From Bacteroidota bacterium (GTDB lineage: Bacteria > Bacteroidota > Bacteroidia > Sphingobacteriales > Sphingobacteriaceae), in contig JABDFM010000005.1 of the NCBI GenBank assembly GCA_013286565.1, positions 19,951 to 83,950 of the forward strand: DNA of 64,000 bases, given 5' to 3'. The notes beneath the pieces are model-generated. The model searched no databases. It was not told the DNA's origin and saw nothing but the letters and a program-made list of their open reading frames with translations. How positions within the stretch are numbered: position 1 is the first letter of the stretch; every line of letters starts with the position of its first letter. Positions 17,463-27,454 of the stretch are shown one piece after another. The position numbers and the translations under genes were made by a program.

Positions 17463-19259
17463 TTAAAAACAATATTTATTTTCAGCGATCAGCTTTGCAG
17501 CAATATTACGACGTGCCTTGGTAGTATTGATATCTTCGGTTTTGGTGAATCGCTTAAGGCCCATCATCATCATTCTTTTTTCATCGCCTTCGGCAAATGA
17601 GTTCAACGCTTCTTTGCCCGATTTGGCAATATGCTCGGCGGCATCGTTCAGATATACCCGCATGATATCCAGTTGCTCTTTGCAGGCATCTTCACCTCTC
17701 ATTCCAACCAGTTTTTCCACCCGCAATTGCAACGATTCGCTCACATATAATTCGATCAGCATATCGGCCACGTTCATCAGCACTTCCTGCTCTTTACCCA
17801 ATTGGGTCATCAGTTTTTGAACCGCAGCGCCTGCTACCATCAATACGGCCTTTTTAAAATTGGCGATGTATTTTTTCTCTTTTGTAAACAAGCCGTCCTC
17901 GTCAGCTCCGCCAAAATCGGGGATACTTACCAGTTCACCAGCAACTTTCTGAGCAGGGCCCATCAGGTCGAGTTCGCCTTTCATGGCGCGCTTCAGCATC
18001 ATATCCACGGTCAGCATCCGGTTAATTTCATTAGTGCCCTCGAAGATGCGGTTAATCCTTGAATCACGGTACGCCCTGTCCATAGGTGCTTCCGCGCTGT
18101 AGCCCATACCACCGTAGATTTGCACACCCTCATCTACCACGTAATCCAAAACTTCTGAGGCATGTACTTTAAGAATGGCGGCTTCTATAGCATATTGCTC
18201 TGTTCCCTTTAATTTGGCTTGAGTTTCATCAAGGCCAGATGCCATTAATGTTTCAGTCGCCTCTTCCATATTCTGGCAGGCCCGGTAAACTGCCGACTCT
18301 GAAGCATAAGTGCGAATAGCTTGCTGGGCAAGCTTATACCTTATCGCCCCGTATTTTGAAATAGGGCGACCGAATTGCTCGCGTTCATTGGCGTAGCGAA
18401 TTGCTGATGAGATCACATCCTTACTTGCCCCAACTGTTCCCCCACCTAATTTGATACGGCCCAGGTTTAATATGTTCACCGCGATTTTAAAACCATTCTG
18501 ACGTTCGGACAGGAGGTTCTCAACCGGTACTTTACAATCGTTAAAAAATACCTGCCGGGTTGAGCTTCCTTTGATACCCATTTTATGTTCCTCAGTATTT
18601 AGCGAAAGCCCTTCAAAATCTTTTTCAACAATAAATGCGCTCAGGTTTTCATCATCATCAATTTTGGCGAAGACGGTGAATATATCAGCAAAGCCTGCAT
18701 TGGTGATCCACATTTTTTGCCCGGTGATGAGGTAATGTTTACCATCTGCAGATAATTTTGCCTTTGCTTTACCCGAATTGGCATCCGAGCCTGCACCGGG
18801 TTCGGTAAGGCAATAAGCACCTTTCCATTCGCCGCTGGCCAGTTTGGGGATATATTTTTGTTTTTGTGCCTCATTGCCATAATATAATATGGGCAGCGTG
18901 CCGATACCTGTATGCGCCGAAAACGCAACAGAAAATGAATGCCCGGCACCTAATTTTTCAGTAACCAGCATAGATGTTTTAAAATCCTTGCCAAAGCCCC
19001 CGTATTCTTCGGGGATAGATATGCTCAATAGTCCAAGCGCCCCTGCTTCATCCATTAGATGGGGCATCAGGCCCTCTTCCTGGTCGTCAATACGTTGCAG
19101 GTTTGGTGTTACCTGTTGCGCCAAAAAATCGGTGCAGGTATTAGCGATCATTAACTGCTCTTCATTCCATTCTTCAGGAATAAAAATACTATCCGCAGAG
19201 GTTTCCCTGATCAGGAACTCGCCTCCCTTTATGGCTTTAATAGATTCAGTGGCATTCAT
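17463..19259 (-). CDS. Acyl-CoA dehydrogenase (VLCAD-like)
   Basis: 598 residues from ATG 19259. The flavin-binding signatures are clear: AYCLTEPGAGSDA and the MWITNAGFADIF strand, then the helical C-domain with VQIYGGMGYSAEAPMDRAYRD and the catalytic-Glu region RIFEGTNEINR. A C-terminal extension of about 180 residues beyond the usual 380-400 is typical of very-long-chain acyl-CoA dehydrogenases. It performs the FAD-dependent first step of beta-oxidation. Upstream of its start lies the 29-bp element shared with the FadL promoter, so it is probably under the adjacent AraC regulator. Confidence 0.93.
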   Translation of the reverse strand: MNATESIKAIKGGEFLIRETSADSIFIPEEWNEEQLMIANTCTDFLAQQVTPNLQRIDDQEEGLMPHLMDEAGALGLLSISIPEEYGGFGKDFKTSMLVTEKLGAGHSFSVAFSAHTGIGTLPILYYGNEAQKQKYIPKLASGEWKGAYCLTEPGAGSDANSGKAKAKLSADGKHYLITGQKMWITNAGFADIFTVFAKIDDDENLSAFIVEKDFEGLSLNTEEHKMGIKGSSTRQVFFNDCKVPVENLLSERQNGFKIAVNILNLGRIKLGGGTVGASKDVISSAIRYANEREQFGRPISKYGAIRYKLAQQAIRTYASESAVYRACQNMEEATETLMASGLDETQAKLKGTEQYAIEAAILKVHASEVLDYVVDEGVQIYGGMGYSAEAPMDRAYRDSRINRIFEGTNEINRMLTVDMMLKRAMKGELDLMGPAQKVAGELVSIPDFGGADEDGLFTKEKKYIANFKKAVLMVAGAAVQKLMTQLGKEQEVLMNVADMLIELYVSESLQLRVEKLVGMRGEDACKEQLDIMRVYLNDAAEHIAKSGKEALNSFAEGDEKRMMMMGLKRFTKTEDINTTKARRNIAAKLIAENKYCF

Positions 19260-19368
19260 AGTCAAATATTTTTAAAAGGCAATAGTCTATCCCGGTTTTT
19301 GGGATAATTGTTTGGTTTTATAATCAGGAGTAAAGTTAGAGGCACAATTAAATCAATGAAAGGTCTGC

Positions 19369-19397
19369 AATGCGGAGATTTTAGTCAAAAAGTCGGA
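19369..19397 (-). promoter_or_regulatory. Candidate AraC-regulator binding element, copy A
   Basis: On the minus strand this 29-bp stretch starts TCCGACTTTTTGACTAAAAT and ends CTCCGCATT. It is identical at 28 of 29 positions to plus-strand 20409-20437, and lies about 110 bp upstream of the acyl-CoA dehydrogenase start. Confidence 0.75.
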
Positions 19398-19413
19398 AAG
19401 GGGTTGGATTAAC

Positions 19414-20301
19414 TTAATGAGCAGACACTGCCCTATAGTCTGACGGCGACATGCCGGTATGCTTTTTAAAATATTTGCCAAATGAGGATTGATCCGGGAA
19501 GTGTATATCGTCGGCCACATTGGAAATGCTTATCTCATGATTTCTTAATAATACTTTAGCCTCCAGTATTACCGCGTCATCTATCCATTCACCTGCGGTC
19601 CTACCGGTTACTTCTTTAATGGTTTCTGTTAAATGTTTTGGGGATACACAAAGTGCATCGGCGTAGTATTGCACGTTGCGATGTTCCTTATAATGCTGAA
19701 AAACAACATCCTGGAAAAGTACATTCAGTTCCTGTTTACGGGTTTGCTTGCCCTTTATCATTAAATGCTGCTTCTCATAAACAGATTGTATTTCATAAAG
19801 CAGCGTCATTAAAATACTGCGGGATATTTCAACATGGTAGGGATGCCCCTCGCGCTCCAATTTTTGTTGTATCAGTAAATAAATTTCCAGTATCATCCGG
19901 GCATCAGCGTCCTCAGGGTAAATGACCGGGATGGACGCGCTTTTAAAGTAACTGAATGATTCCAAAAAATGGCTGTTAACGCTATTTTCGGTTAAAAAAG
20001 CTTTGCTAAAAACAATAAACCGGCACAAAAAATCGGGGCTGCTATTATATATCCTTAAAACGTGGAAGGGTGTTGCCAACAGCATGGCACCGGGCCGGGC
20101 CTCGTAAACCTGCAAATTTACCTCTACATGTGCTGTTCCCCGTGTGCAGATACCTATAATATAGCCGTCTGACCGATAAGGGTACTCGCTCAAACTTAAT
20201 AGCTGTTTTTCATCAACTACAAAAAAATCGGCACCTGCCAGCTTGTCCGCATAAAGATCCGCAAATTTTGATAAGCTTAATTGTCCGATCCTTTTATTCA
20301 T
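19414..20301 (-). CDS. AraC-family transcriptional regulator of the fatty-acid block
   Basis: 295 residues. The N-terminal half is a cupin-like ligand domain (GYIIGICTRGTAHVEVNLQ). The C-terminal 100 residues hold two helix-turn-helix motifs: YYADALCVSPKHLTETIKEV and ISNVADDIHFPDQSSFGKYF, ending in the family-typical TGMSPSDYR. It sits between the acyl-CoA dehydrogenase and FadL genes, and a near-identical 29-bp sequence flanks it on both sides in opposite orientation. The simplest reading is that it controls both directions, perhaps responding to a fatty acid. Ligand and sign of regulation are unknown. Confidence 0.9.
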   Translation of the reverse strand: MNKRIGQLSLSKFADLYADKLAGADFFVVDEKQLLSLSEYPYRSDGYIIGICTRGTAHVEVNLQVYEARPGAMLLATPFHVLRIYNSSPDFLCRFIVFSKAFLTENSVNSHFLESFSYFKSASIPVIYPEDADARMILEIYLLIQQKLEREGHPYHVEISRSILMTLLYEIQSVYEKQHLMIKGKQTRKQELNVLFQDVVFQHYKEHRNVQYYADALCVSPKHLTETIKEVTGRTAGEWIDDAVILEAKVLLRNHEISISNVADDIHFPDQSSFGKYFKKHTGMSPSDYRAVSAH

Positions 20302-20408
20302 ACATTCTCAAGATACAATTTAATCACTGAACTTATTTTAAAAATCAATCAAAAAAACAGCCGGGTTTTATATTCAATTTTGGCACCCGATGTTAAAAAT
20401 AAACTTTA

Positions 20409-20437
20409 TCCGACTTTTTGACTAATATCTCCGCATT
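20409..20437 (+). promoter_or_regulatory. Candidate AraC-regulator binding element, copy B
   Basis: Begins TCCGACTTTTTGACTAATAT and ends CTCCGCATT; one mismatch to copy A on the other strand. It lies about 100 bp before the FadL-type gene, a distance equal to that of copy A from its gene. Confidence 0.75.
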
Positions 20438-20538
20438 ATAGCCCTTTTTTTCGTTTCAATACAAACTAATTTTATCCCTCATTGTTCCAAGTTGTATTTC
20501 TTATACAATTGACCATTATAAACCAATTTTAGTAACTT

Positions 20539-21762
20539 ATGAGAAAACTTTTACTATTAGCGCTTGCGTTATTACCGGTTTTTGCATTTGCACAGGGTTT
20601 CCAGGTTAACCTGGAGGGCCAGAAGCAAATAGGCATGGGCCATACCGGGACAGGAATATTACAGGACGGAGCTTCTGTATTTTTCAACCCAGGCGCGGTA
20701 GCCATGCTGCCGCAAAATTATATCCAGGCAGGTGTAAGCCCCTTATTTTACAAGTCTGATTTTAACCCGTCCGGTACCTCGATACAGGACCATAACGCAG
20801 ACAAGATCGCTTACCCCTTTACTTTTTATGCTGCCTGGGGGCCTAAAGCTTCTTTCTGGAAATTAGGTCTGGCTGTTTACACGCCTTTCGGCGGATTAAC
20901 TGACTGGGGCGATACCTGGCAGGGAAAATATGTTTTAGAAAGCCTCAACCTGAAAGCCATTTATATTCAGCCTACCATAAGTATCAGGCTGGCTGATTTC
21001 CTGAGCATCGGTGGCGGTTTTGTTTACAACCGCGGAAGTGTTGATCTTACCCAGGCCCTCCCATTGGCAAACAGCTCGGGGCAAGCAGGACAGGCTGAAT
21101 TAAAAGGCAGCGGTAAAGGCTACGGTTGGAACGCAGGTATCTATTTCAAAACAGAATCAGGCGTTACCATAGGTATCACCCACCGTTCACAGGTGAATAC
21201 TACCATTCCTAACGGGAATGCAATTTTCACTGTGCCGACTTCATTGGCAAGCAGTTTTCCTCAACCCAATACCTTTAGCTCAACTATACCATTGCCTGCT
21301 GTAAACTCTATAGGTTTCGGATTTTATCCCTGCAGCAAGTGGATATTGGCTTTCGATATGAACCTGGTTGGTTGGGATGCTTATAAAACACTATCGTTTG
21401 ATTATAAAAGCACTACCCCTGCATTACAGGATACCCACGAGCCCAGGAACTACCAGGATGCGGTTAGTTTACGTGGCGGTGCGCAATATAAGGCCAATGA
21501 TAAACTTTTCATCCGTTTTGGCGGCGGCTATGCCAGCACAGCGGTTATGGATGGTTACGTATCACCCGAGGCGCCTGATGCTAACCGTGTATATGTTACC
21601 GGTGGTTTAGGTTATACGCTTGCAAAGCACCTCGATCTTGATCTTTCTTTTGAGTATGAGCACCTGATGAAGCGTACACAAACCAATTTCTCAACACAGC
21701 TATCGGGTACGTTTGAAACTAATGTATATATCCCCGGTATCTCACTTGCTTATCACTGGTAA
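20539..21762 (+). CDS. FadL/OmpP1/TodX-family outer-membrane transporter
   Basis: 407 residues with signal peptide MRKLLLLALALLPVFAFAQ. The mature N-terminus GFQVNLEGQKQIGMGHTGTG and FFNPGAVAMLP are classic for the hatch region of FadL-type barrels. KWILAFDMNLVGWDAY and LDLDLSFEYEHL are barrel strands. It lets hydrophobic compounds, typically long-chain fatty acids, diffuse across the outer membrane. It is followed after 19 bp by an SGNH lipoprotein and preceded by the AraC-box, linking uptake to the beta-oxidation genes. Confidence 0.92.
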   Translation: MRKLLLLALALLPVFAFAQGFQVNLEGQKQIGMGHTGTGILQDGASVFFNPGAVAMLPQNYIQAGVSPLFYKSDFNPSGTSIQDHNADKIAYPFTFYAAWGPKASFWKLGLAVYTPFGGLTDWGDTWQGKYVLESLNLKAIYIQPTISIRLADFLSIGGGFVYNRGSVDLTQALPLANSSGQAGQAELKGSGKGYGWNAGIYFKTESGVTIGITHRSQVNTTIPNGNAIFTVPTSLASSFPQPNTFSSTIPLPAVNSIGFGFYPCSKWILAFDMNLVGWDAYKTLSFDYKSTTPALQDTHEPRNYQDAVSLRGGAQYKANDKLFIRFGGGYASTAVMDGYVSPEAPDANRVYVTGGLGYTLAKHLDLDLSFEYEHLMKRTQTNFSTQLSGTFETNVYIPGISLAYHW

Positions 21763-21781
21763 ACCTTAAAGAAATTAATTC

Positions 21782-23113
21782 ATGAAAACGTTTAAACAAC
21801 ATATTTACATTATTGCGGGGTTACTCTTATTGGGTGCCTGCAAGCCTGATATCCATACGCCAAAGCCATCGAGTGGCTCGGCGGATTTTTCAAGATACAT
21901 ATCCGTTGGTAATTCATTAACCGCTGGTTATGCCGATGGGGGCCTGTACCTTGCCGGACAATTGAACTCTTATCCAAGTATAATTGCCAAACAAATGCAA
22001 TCGGTTGGCGGCGGGGCCTTTACCCAGCCATTATTCAGTACAGCGCAGGCCAATGGCTCGGGTTATTTATCGCTTACAGGATTTAATGCTGACGGCACGC
22101 CAATCACAACTCCTGTTACCACTAATCTGGCAATCAGGGGACTACTGCCATTACCCGGGTTTGGTAACGTTACTTTATATACCAAATATACCGGCGACCT
22201 CAACAATTATGGTGTACCGGGCATTAAACTGCTATACATCACAGATGCCGGTCTTCCGTTGCCTTATGCCAACTTAAACGGTTATTTTGAGCGCCTTTTA
22301 CCGGGTAATTCACCCACTCTTACAACCAGCTATTTAGACTTTGTAACTGCAAAACCATTTACCTTTTTCTCTAACTGGTTAGGCAATAATGATGCTTTAC
22401 TGTATGCTACATCCGGGGGCGCTGGAGATTTTTTAACCGACGAAAATACTTTTGCACAACTCTACGGTTTATTGATCAGCAGATTGACAGCAAATGGGCA
22501 AAAAGGTGTGGTAGCTACCATACCTGATGTAACATCGATCCCTTATTTTAATACCATAACAGTTGGCGCAATTTTAGGCGGGGTACAAAAGGCAAACCCA
22601 TCGGTGCAGGCCATTTTTATTAATGCGCTTGTATCAGGCACAACTTATGCCCCAAGGGCCGCCACAGCAAAGGACCTGATCGTGTTAACTTTCCCTACCA
22701 GTAAGATCGGTCAGCCTGTTTCTACACCTTATGGTATGCTGCCTTATGGTTTAACTCCCTATTCACCTATTGATAACCAATATGTGCTGGATGAGAACGA
22801 GATTGCTTTAACCCAGGAACATGTGAATTCTTATAATGCCAATATTAAATCCATCGCGGCAGCAAAAGGGTTGGCGGTGTTTGATGCTTATACTTTCCTG
22901 AATAACGTTAAGCAGTACGGTTTGGTAGAAAATGGCGTGAGCCTAAGTTCGGCTTATATCAGTGGCGGGATATTTTCGCTGGATGGCGTGCATTTAACCC
23001 CAAGAGGGTACTCCATAGTGGCCAATGAGTTTATTAAAGCCATCAATGCAAAATATGGCTCAAATATACCTTTGGCTAATGTATCGGATTATAGTGGGGT
23101 TAAGTTCCCCTAA
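21782..23113 (+). CDS. SGNH/GDSL-family lipoprotein hydrolase
   Basis: 443 residues. A lipoprotein signal ends in LLLLGAC with Cys20 as the lipidated residue. The GDSL block I is degenerate (ISVGNSLTAGYADGG, Ser in SL), a later WLGNNDA gives the block III Asn, and DGVHLTPRGY supplies the Asp and His of block V. It is probably a surface or periplasmic esterase/lipase. Its position directly behind the FadL porin suggests that it frees fatty acids that are then imported. Substrate not determinable. Confidence 0.85.
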   Translation: MKTFKQHIYIIAGLLLLGACKPDIHTPKPSSGSADFSRYISVGNSLTAGYADGGLYLAGQLNSYPSIIAKQMQSVGGGAFTQPLFSTAQANGSGYLSLTGFNADGTPITTPVTTNLAIRGLLPLPGFGNVTLYTKYTGDLNNYGVPGIKLLYITDAGLPLPYANLNGYFERLLPGNSPTLTTSYLDFVTAKPFTFFSNWLGNNDALLYATSGGAGDFLTDENTFAQLYGLLISRLTANGQKGVVATIPDVTSIPYFNTITVGAILGGVQKANPSVQAIFINALVSGTTYAPRAATAKDLIVLTFPTSKIGQPVSTPYGMLPYGLTPYSPIDNQYVLDENEIALTQEHVNSYNANIKSIAAAKGLAVFDAYTFLNNVKQYGLVENGVSLSSAYISGGIFSLDGVHLTPRGYSIVANEFIKAINAKYGSNIPLANVSDYSGVKFP

Positions 23114-23214
23114 TATATAGTTAGCTGATCTCAGTAAGCAGTCGGCAGTTTGTATTTTCAGTAATGATTTGCAAGCTGTCGGCTGTTGCTTTTATTACGG
23201 AAGCTGCAACAGGG

Positions 23215-23922
23215 TCAGGCGAATAATCTCAAAAAATGGTTTTCCAGGTGATTGCGCATACCATTTCGCAATTTTTCAGCGGAACCTTTCTCAATAAGCG
23301 CTATTAATCCGGCGTGCGAAACATAATCCTTTACTTCAACAGTTTTTTTGAGTAAACCGCTTCTGTGCACGTAATCAAAAACAGGCAATAGCATCTTCTG
23401 GAATTTTCTCAGTGTCTCATTCCCGGTAATATCATAAAGCTTACCATGAAACCTGATCTCCTGCTCTATCATAAATATCTCGTGGCTTGTTTCCAATGGC
23501 TCACTGGCTACGATCATTTTTAGTTCGGCAATATCTTCTGGGGTCACCCTGTTAATGATCAGGTCAGCCATTCCTATCTCTAATGATAGGCGCATCTCAA
23601 ATATCTCCTTTAAGGTAGTGGTATCCAATATCTGGGGGTTCATGCTTTTCTCCAGTATTGATACCAGGTCGGGGCTGGTTATTACAGCGCCACGTTTCTT
23701 TTTTGAATCGATCATCCCGATCATCCTTAACCTCAGCAATGCCTCGCGTATCACCGTGCGGCTTACGCCCAGGGCCTGAGTAAGTTCGAGCTCCTTGGGT
23801 ATGGAGTCACCTACTTTATAGTTCTTATCTATAAATAGCTCGATTAAATTCTTTTCAACCCGGTCAACCAGCGAACTGGTGTCTATATTTTTGAAATTTT
23901 CTTTAAGGTCGGTACTCGTCAT
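23215..23922 (-). CDS. GntR-family (FadR/FCD subfamily) regulator, probable NanR analogue
   Basis: 235 residues. Winged helix at the N-terminus (IPKELELTQALGVSRTVIREALLRL) and an FCD all-helical effector domain with spaced His/Asp residues that usually bind a metal. It is divergent from the sialic acid operon, and the 179-bp gap contains a perfect palindrome at the operon promoter. By position it should repress or activate the sialic acid genes in response to a pathway intermediate such as sialic acid or ManNAc. That role is inference from location. Confidence 0.88.
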   Translation of the reverse strand: MTSTDLKENFKNIDTSSLVDRVEKNLIELFIDKNYKVGDSIPKELELTQALGVSRTVIREALLRLRMIGMIDSKKKRGAVITSPDLVSILEKSMNPQILDTTTLKEIFEMRLSLEIGMADLIINRVTPEDIAELKMIVASEPLETSHEIFMIEQEIRFHGKLYDITGNETLRKFQKMLLPVFDYVHRSGLLKKTVEVKDYVSHAGLIALIEKGSAEKLRNGMRNHLENHFLRLFA

Positions 23923-24027
23923 AATAATGTGGTTGTAAACATACGAAATAGCAATTTATATAGCGAAATTCTAATGGTGTATTTCTAACACACAGATTAT
24001 CAATGTTAAAAATACTTTAAAAATTAT

Positions 24028-24086
24028 TTGGAAAGATAAGTAAATATTTTCTATAATTGTATTATGTATGACATAATACAATTATA
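24028..24086 (+). promoter_or_regulatory. Sialic acid operon promoter with 16-bp-arm palindromic operator
   Basis: A -33 TTG at 24028-24030 is followed after 21 bp by TATAATTG at 24052-24059 (one base off TAnnTTTG). The -7 box is the left end of a perfect inverted repeat, TATAATTGTATTATGT at 24052-24067 and its complement at 24071-24086, separated by ATG. The centre reads TGTATGACA, close to the GT-n3-AC core of FadR-type GntR operators. Binding here would cover the -7 box and start site, so repression is expected. Confidence 0.75.
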
Positions 24087-24100
24087 AACACTTAAATTAA

Positions 24101-27100
24101 ATGAACAAAAACTTTACTTTCATCAGAACCTTGTTAACGGTAACAGTTGTACTGTTCCTGACCGTTGCACAAGCACAGACCAGGAGAATTACTGGTAAGG
24201 TAATCTCCGGGCACGACAAAACAACGTTGCCGGGCGTAACCGTTGTTATAAAAGGAACAACCAAAGGCACACAAACGGATGTAGATGGAAACTACGACAT
24301 CAATGCAGCCAAAGGTGATGTGCTGGTATTTTCTTATGTAGGCTATCTGCAGCAACAAATTGTTGTAGGCGACCAATCAACTATTGATGTTAGCCTTAAA
24401 GACGATGCGACCAAACTGAACGAAGTACTGGTTATTGGTTACGGAACCCAATCAAGGGGAACGGTAACCAGCGCTGTTGCTAAACTGGACAACCAGGTTT
24501 TAGCAAATGCGCCGCGCGCCAACGTAGCTTCAGCTTTACAGGGAACCGTATCCGGTATCCAGGTAGTTGCTTCGAGTGGCGCACCGGGTTCAACCCCGTT
24601 AATAACGTTACGTGGCGGCGCTTCTATCAATAACCCCAGTCCGCCGCTGGTGGTGGTAGATGGTATCATCAGGTCATACGCGGATATACCTACGGAGGAT
24701 ATCGAGTCGGTAAACATCCTGAAGGATGCCGCTTCAACTGCTATATATGGTGCAAGGGCCAATAACGGTGTTATACTGATCACTACCAAAAAAGGTAAAG
24801 CAGGCTCATCAGACATCACCTACAAATTTACAACCGGCTTTAACAAGGATAGGCAAGGCTACCAATATGTGGATGCGGCAGACTATATTTATTATGCCCG
24901 TTTAGGCAGGCTGAACAACTTTCTGGCGTTGAACCCGTCGGAAACAAGCCTCACTGCCGGACAGCTAACAACACTCAATAAAACCAGGGGGTATGGTTTG
25001 CTGACCGACCCTGCCAGTTTGCAGTCATTTGATATACAAGCGGAAACCCCTGCAAATATCAACCTTTTACAACAAGGCTGGCAGGATATAGCCGACCCTG
25101 CAAACCCAGGGCAGCGGATAATATTTAAAGACCATAGCGGTCAAATTGCCGATGCTTTATTTAGAAACACGCAAACAATTGATCATTACCTGAGCGCATC
25201 GGGTGGAAATGACAAGGGAACTTATTTTTCGAGCCTTGATTATTATAATGAGCCTGGCGTAATTGTGGGTTCAACCTATGACCGCTATTCCGGAAATTTC
25301 AGTGGTTCTTACAAGGTAAAACCAAATGTTGAAGTAAGCAGCGGGGTCACTTTCTCTACATCCAACCAGCTTGGTGTAGCTTCAGGCTCGGATATCAACG
25401 ATATATACAGAACATTATCGTTATGGCCAACCTTTAATCCCTGGTTAAATGCCGCCCAAACAGTTCCTAACCCCGGAAACTCTATATCTGATGGTAACCC
25501 TTTATACTGGTTACAGAAAACGAAAAGGAGTAACGAGGTTGACCGTTTCACCGCCAACGCGGCAATTAATTGGCAGATACTGCCCGGTTTAAATTTCAAG
25601 ATATCAGGCAACGGTTATTACTATGGAAATATACAACAAAGTTACCAGGATGCTACCCAGCTTTATTCAAACCTGCCGACTAACACTTTTAACAATACTT
25701 CACGGCCTGCGGTTGCCTATTCTGAAAGGGACTTTTCGCAAACCTACGACGCTGATTTAAACTATACCAAATCATTCGGTAAGAACAATTTAAGCCTGTT
25801 ATTAGGTACTGAATATTATGATACTAATATTTTTGATCAACAGACTTCAGGTACCGGGGCGGCTACTGACGATATTTCAACAGCAAATGCTTCTACGCTT
25901 TTTGCCCCAGGGACCAATTACAGCCAGTCATCAGAAACCCGCATTATATCAACTTTGGGAAGGTTGAATTATGATTATGATCAAAAATATCTGCTAACTT
26001 TTGTATTGAGGGAAGACGGTGTTTCTGTGCTTTCAGCCGCAAAAAGGATAGGTTATTTCCCGGGTATGTCTGCCGGTTGGAATTTGCAAAAGGAAGATTT
26101 TTTTCAAAATTTAGGCATAAGCAAAGTAATATCAACCATTAAACCACGCATTAGCTATGGTTCAAATGGTAATGTTGGCAAAATAGGCGCCTATGATGTG
26201 CAGGGCATATACAGCGCATCTAATATTACTTACGGTGGTGTTGGCGGCGTATCCAATATAGCGCCTACCCTTGGCGGCCTGCAATGGGAAACCAGCAATA
26301 CCAAAGATGCAGGTATTGACCTGGGATTTTTCCATGACAGGATAAGCTTGCTGTTTGATTACTATGACCGCGTAACCAGTAACCTGCTCACCCAATTGCC
26401 CTTGCCAAGTTATGCCGGTTTCAGCACATTGGAAACCAATGATGGCAGCTTGCAAAACAAAGGGGTTGAGTTTACCCTAAAGGCTAATATTATTAACAGC
26501 CCAGGTGGCTTCAGACTTGATTTTGGCGCTACAGCTTCCTACGATAAAAATAAAATACTGAAGCTGCCTTATAATGGCCAGCCGAATAACAGGCAAAACA
26601 CTATCCAGGTCTTTGACCCCAAAACCGGGCAATTGATCTCTGTAGGTGGTTTGCAGGAAGGGCAGGCTATGGGACAGATATATGGCTATAAGGAAATAGG
26701 CATTTTTGCAAACCAAGCACAGGTACAAGCCGTTGCTGGTAACCGTGTTGACAATATTGCTCATATTAACGGGCCAAATCTTGCTCCGGGATCGGGTGGC
26801 AGTATTCAACCGGGCGATGTAAACTGGGAGGACGTAAATCATGATGGTATCATTGACTCACGCGACCAGGTCTATCTTGGTAACATTTTCCCGACATGGA
26901 CCGGTGGTTTTAACTTCAATGCTGCATATAGAGGTTTCTCCTTTTATACACGCTTTGACTATTCATTAGGCAATACCATTTATAACGATTTTGTAGCCCG
27001 TTCATTAGGCGGTTACCAGGGTACTTTTAACTTTATTAACGAAATAAAGCAAGCCTGGACACCAGACAACACCAACACCATGATACCTAAAGTATATTAT

Positions 27101-27436
27101 GCCGACCAGGTAGCTGGTTCAAAGGATAATTATACCCGCGGTAATAATGCAAGTGCGAGTTTACAAGGTGAGAACTCACAGTTTTACGAAAGCGGGGATT
27201 ACCTGGCTTGCCGCGAAATTACCCTATCGTATGATTTTCCTAAATCGTTATTAGCCAGGACCAGGGTGTTCAAGTCAGCAAGGATATACATGAGCGGGAC
27301 GAATTTATTTTACATAAAGAAGTTTAGCGGCCCTGATCCGGAAGCTCCTGTATCCGGTAATACAATCACAGGTGTGTACCAGGGGACCTATCCAACACCA
27401 CGCACTTATTCATTAGGCATCCAGGTTTCTTTATAA
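24101..27436 (+). CDS. SusC/RagA-family TonB-linked outer-membrane protein (sialoglycan uptake)
   Basis: 1111 residues. Signal peptide ends at AQAQT; a CarboxypepD_reg-like domain (about 30-110, GVTVVIKGTTKGTQTDVDGNY) precedes the plug (VLVIGYGTQSRGTVTSAV, ASTAIYGARANNGVILITTKKG) and a large barrel. It forms the TonB-driven channel of a SusCD pedal-bin importer. It is the first gene of the sialic acid operon, 18 bp ahead of susD, so the likely cargo is sialic acid or sialylated oligosaccharide (comparable to NanO in Tannerella/Bacteroides). Confidence 0.94.
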   Translation: MNKNFTFIRTLLTVTVVLFLTVAQAQTRRITGKVISGHDKTTLPGVTVVIKGTTKGTQTDVDGNYDINAAKGDVLVFSYVGYLQQQIVVGDQSTIDVSLKDDATKLNEVLVIGYGTQSRGTVTSAVAKLDNQVLANAPRANVASALQGTVSGIQVVASSGAPGSTPLITLRGGASINNPSPPLVVVDGIIRSYADIPTEDIESVNILKDAASTAIYGARANNGVILITTKKGKAGSSDITYKFTTGFNKDRQGYQYVDAADYIYYARLGRLNNFLALNPSETSLTAGQLTTLNKTRGYGLLTDPASLQSFDIQAETPANINLLQQGWQDIADPANPGQRIIFKDHSGQIADALFRNTQTIDHYLSASGGNDKGTYFSSLDYYNEPGVIVGSTYDRYSGNFSGSYKVKPNVEVSSGVTFSTSNQLGVASGSDINDIYRTLSLWPTFNPWLNAAQTVPNPGNSISDGNPLYWLQKTKRSNEVDRFTANAAINWQILPGLNFKISGNGYYYGNIQQSYQDATQLYSNLPTNTFNNTSRPAVAYSERDFSQTYDADLNYTKSFGKNNLSLLLGTEYYDTNIFDQQTSGTGAATDDISTANASTLFAPGTNYSQSSETRIISTLGRLNYDYDQKYLLTFVLREDGVSVLSAAKRIGYFPGMSAGWNLQKEDFFQNLGISKVISTIKPRISYGSNGNVGKIGAYDVQGIYSASNITYGGVGGVSNIAPTLGGLQWETSNTKDAGIDLGFFHDRISLLFDYYDRVTSNLLTQLPLPSYAGFSTLETNDGSLQNKGVEFTLKANIINSPGGFRLDFGATASYDKNKILKLPYNGQPNNRQNTIQVFDPKTGQLISVGGLQEGQAMGQIYGYKEIGIFANQAQVQAVAGNRVDNIAHINGPNLAPGSGGSIQPGDVNWEDVNHDGIIDSRDQVYLGNIFPTWTGGFNFNAAYRGFSFYTRFDYSLGNTIYNDFVARSLGGYQGTFNFINEIKQAWTPDNTNTMIPKVYYADQVAGSKDNYTRGNNASASLQGENSQFYESGDYLACREITLSYDFPKSLLARTRVFKSARIYMSGTNLFYIKKFSGPDPEAPVSGNTITGVYQGTYPTPRTYSLGIQVSL

Positions 27437-27454
27437 ACTATTAATTAATTTAAC

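Noticed and set aside
23118..23214. Repeated AGTCGGCAGTT / GCTGTCGGCTGTT words between the convergent SGNH and GntR genes
   Set aside because: Similar to each other but not clearly inverted or regularly spaced; too weak to call a terminator or operator.
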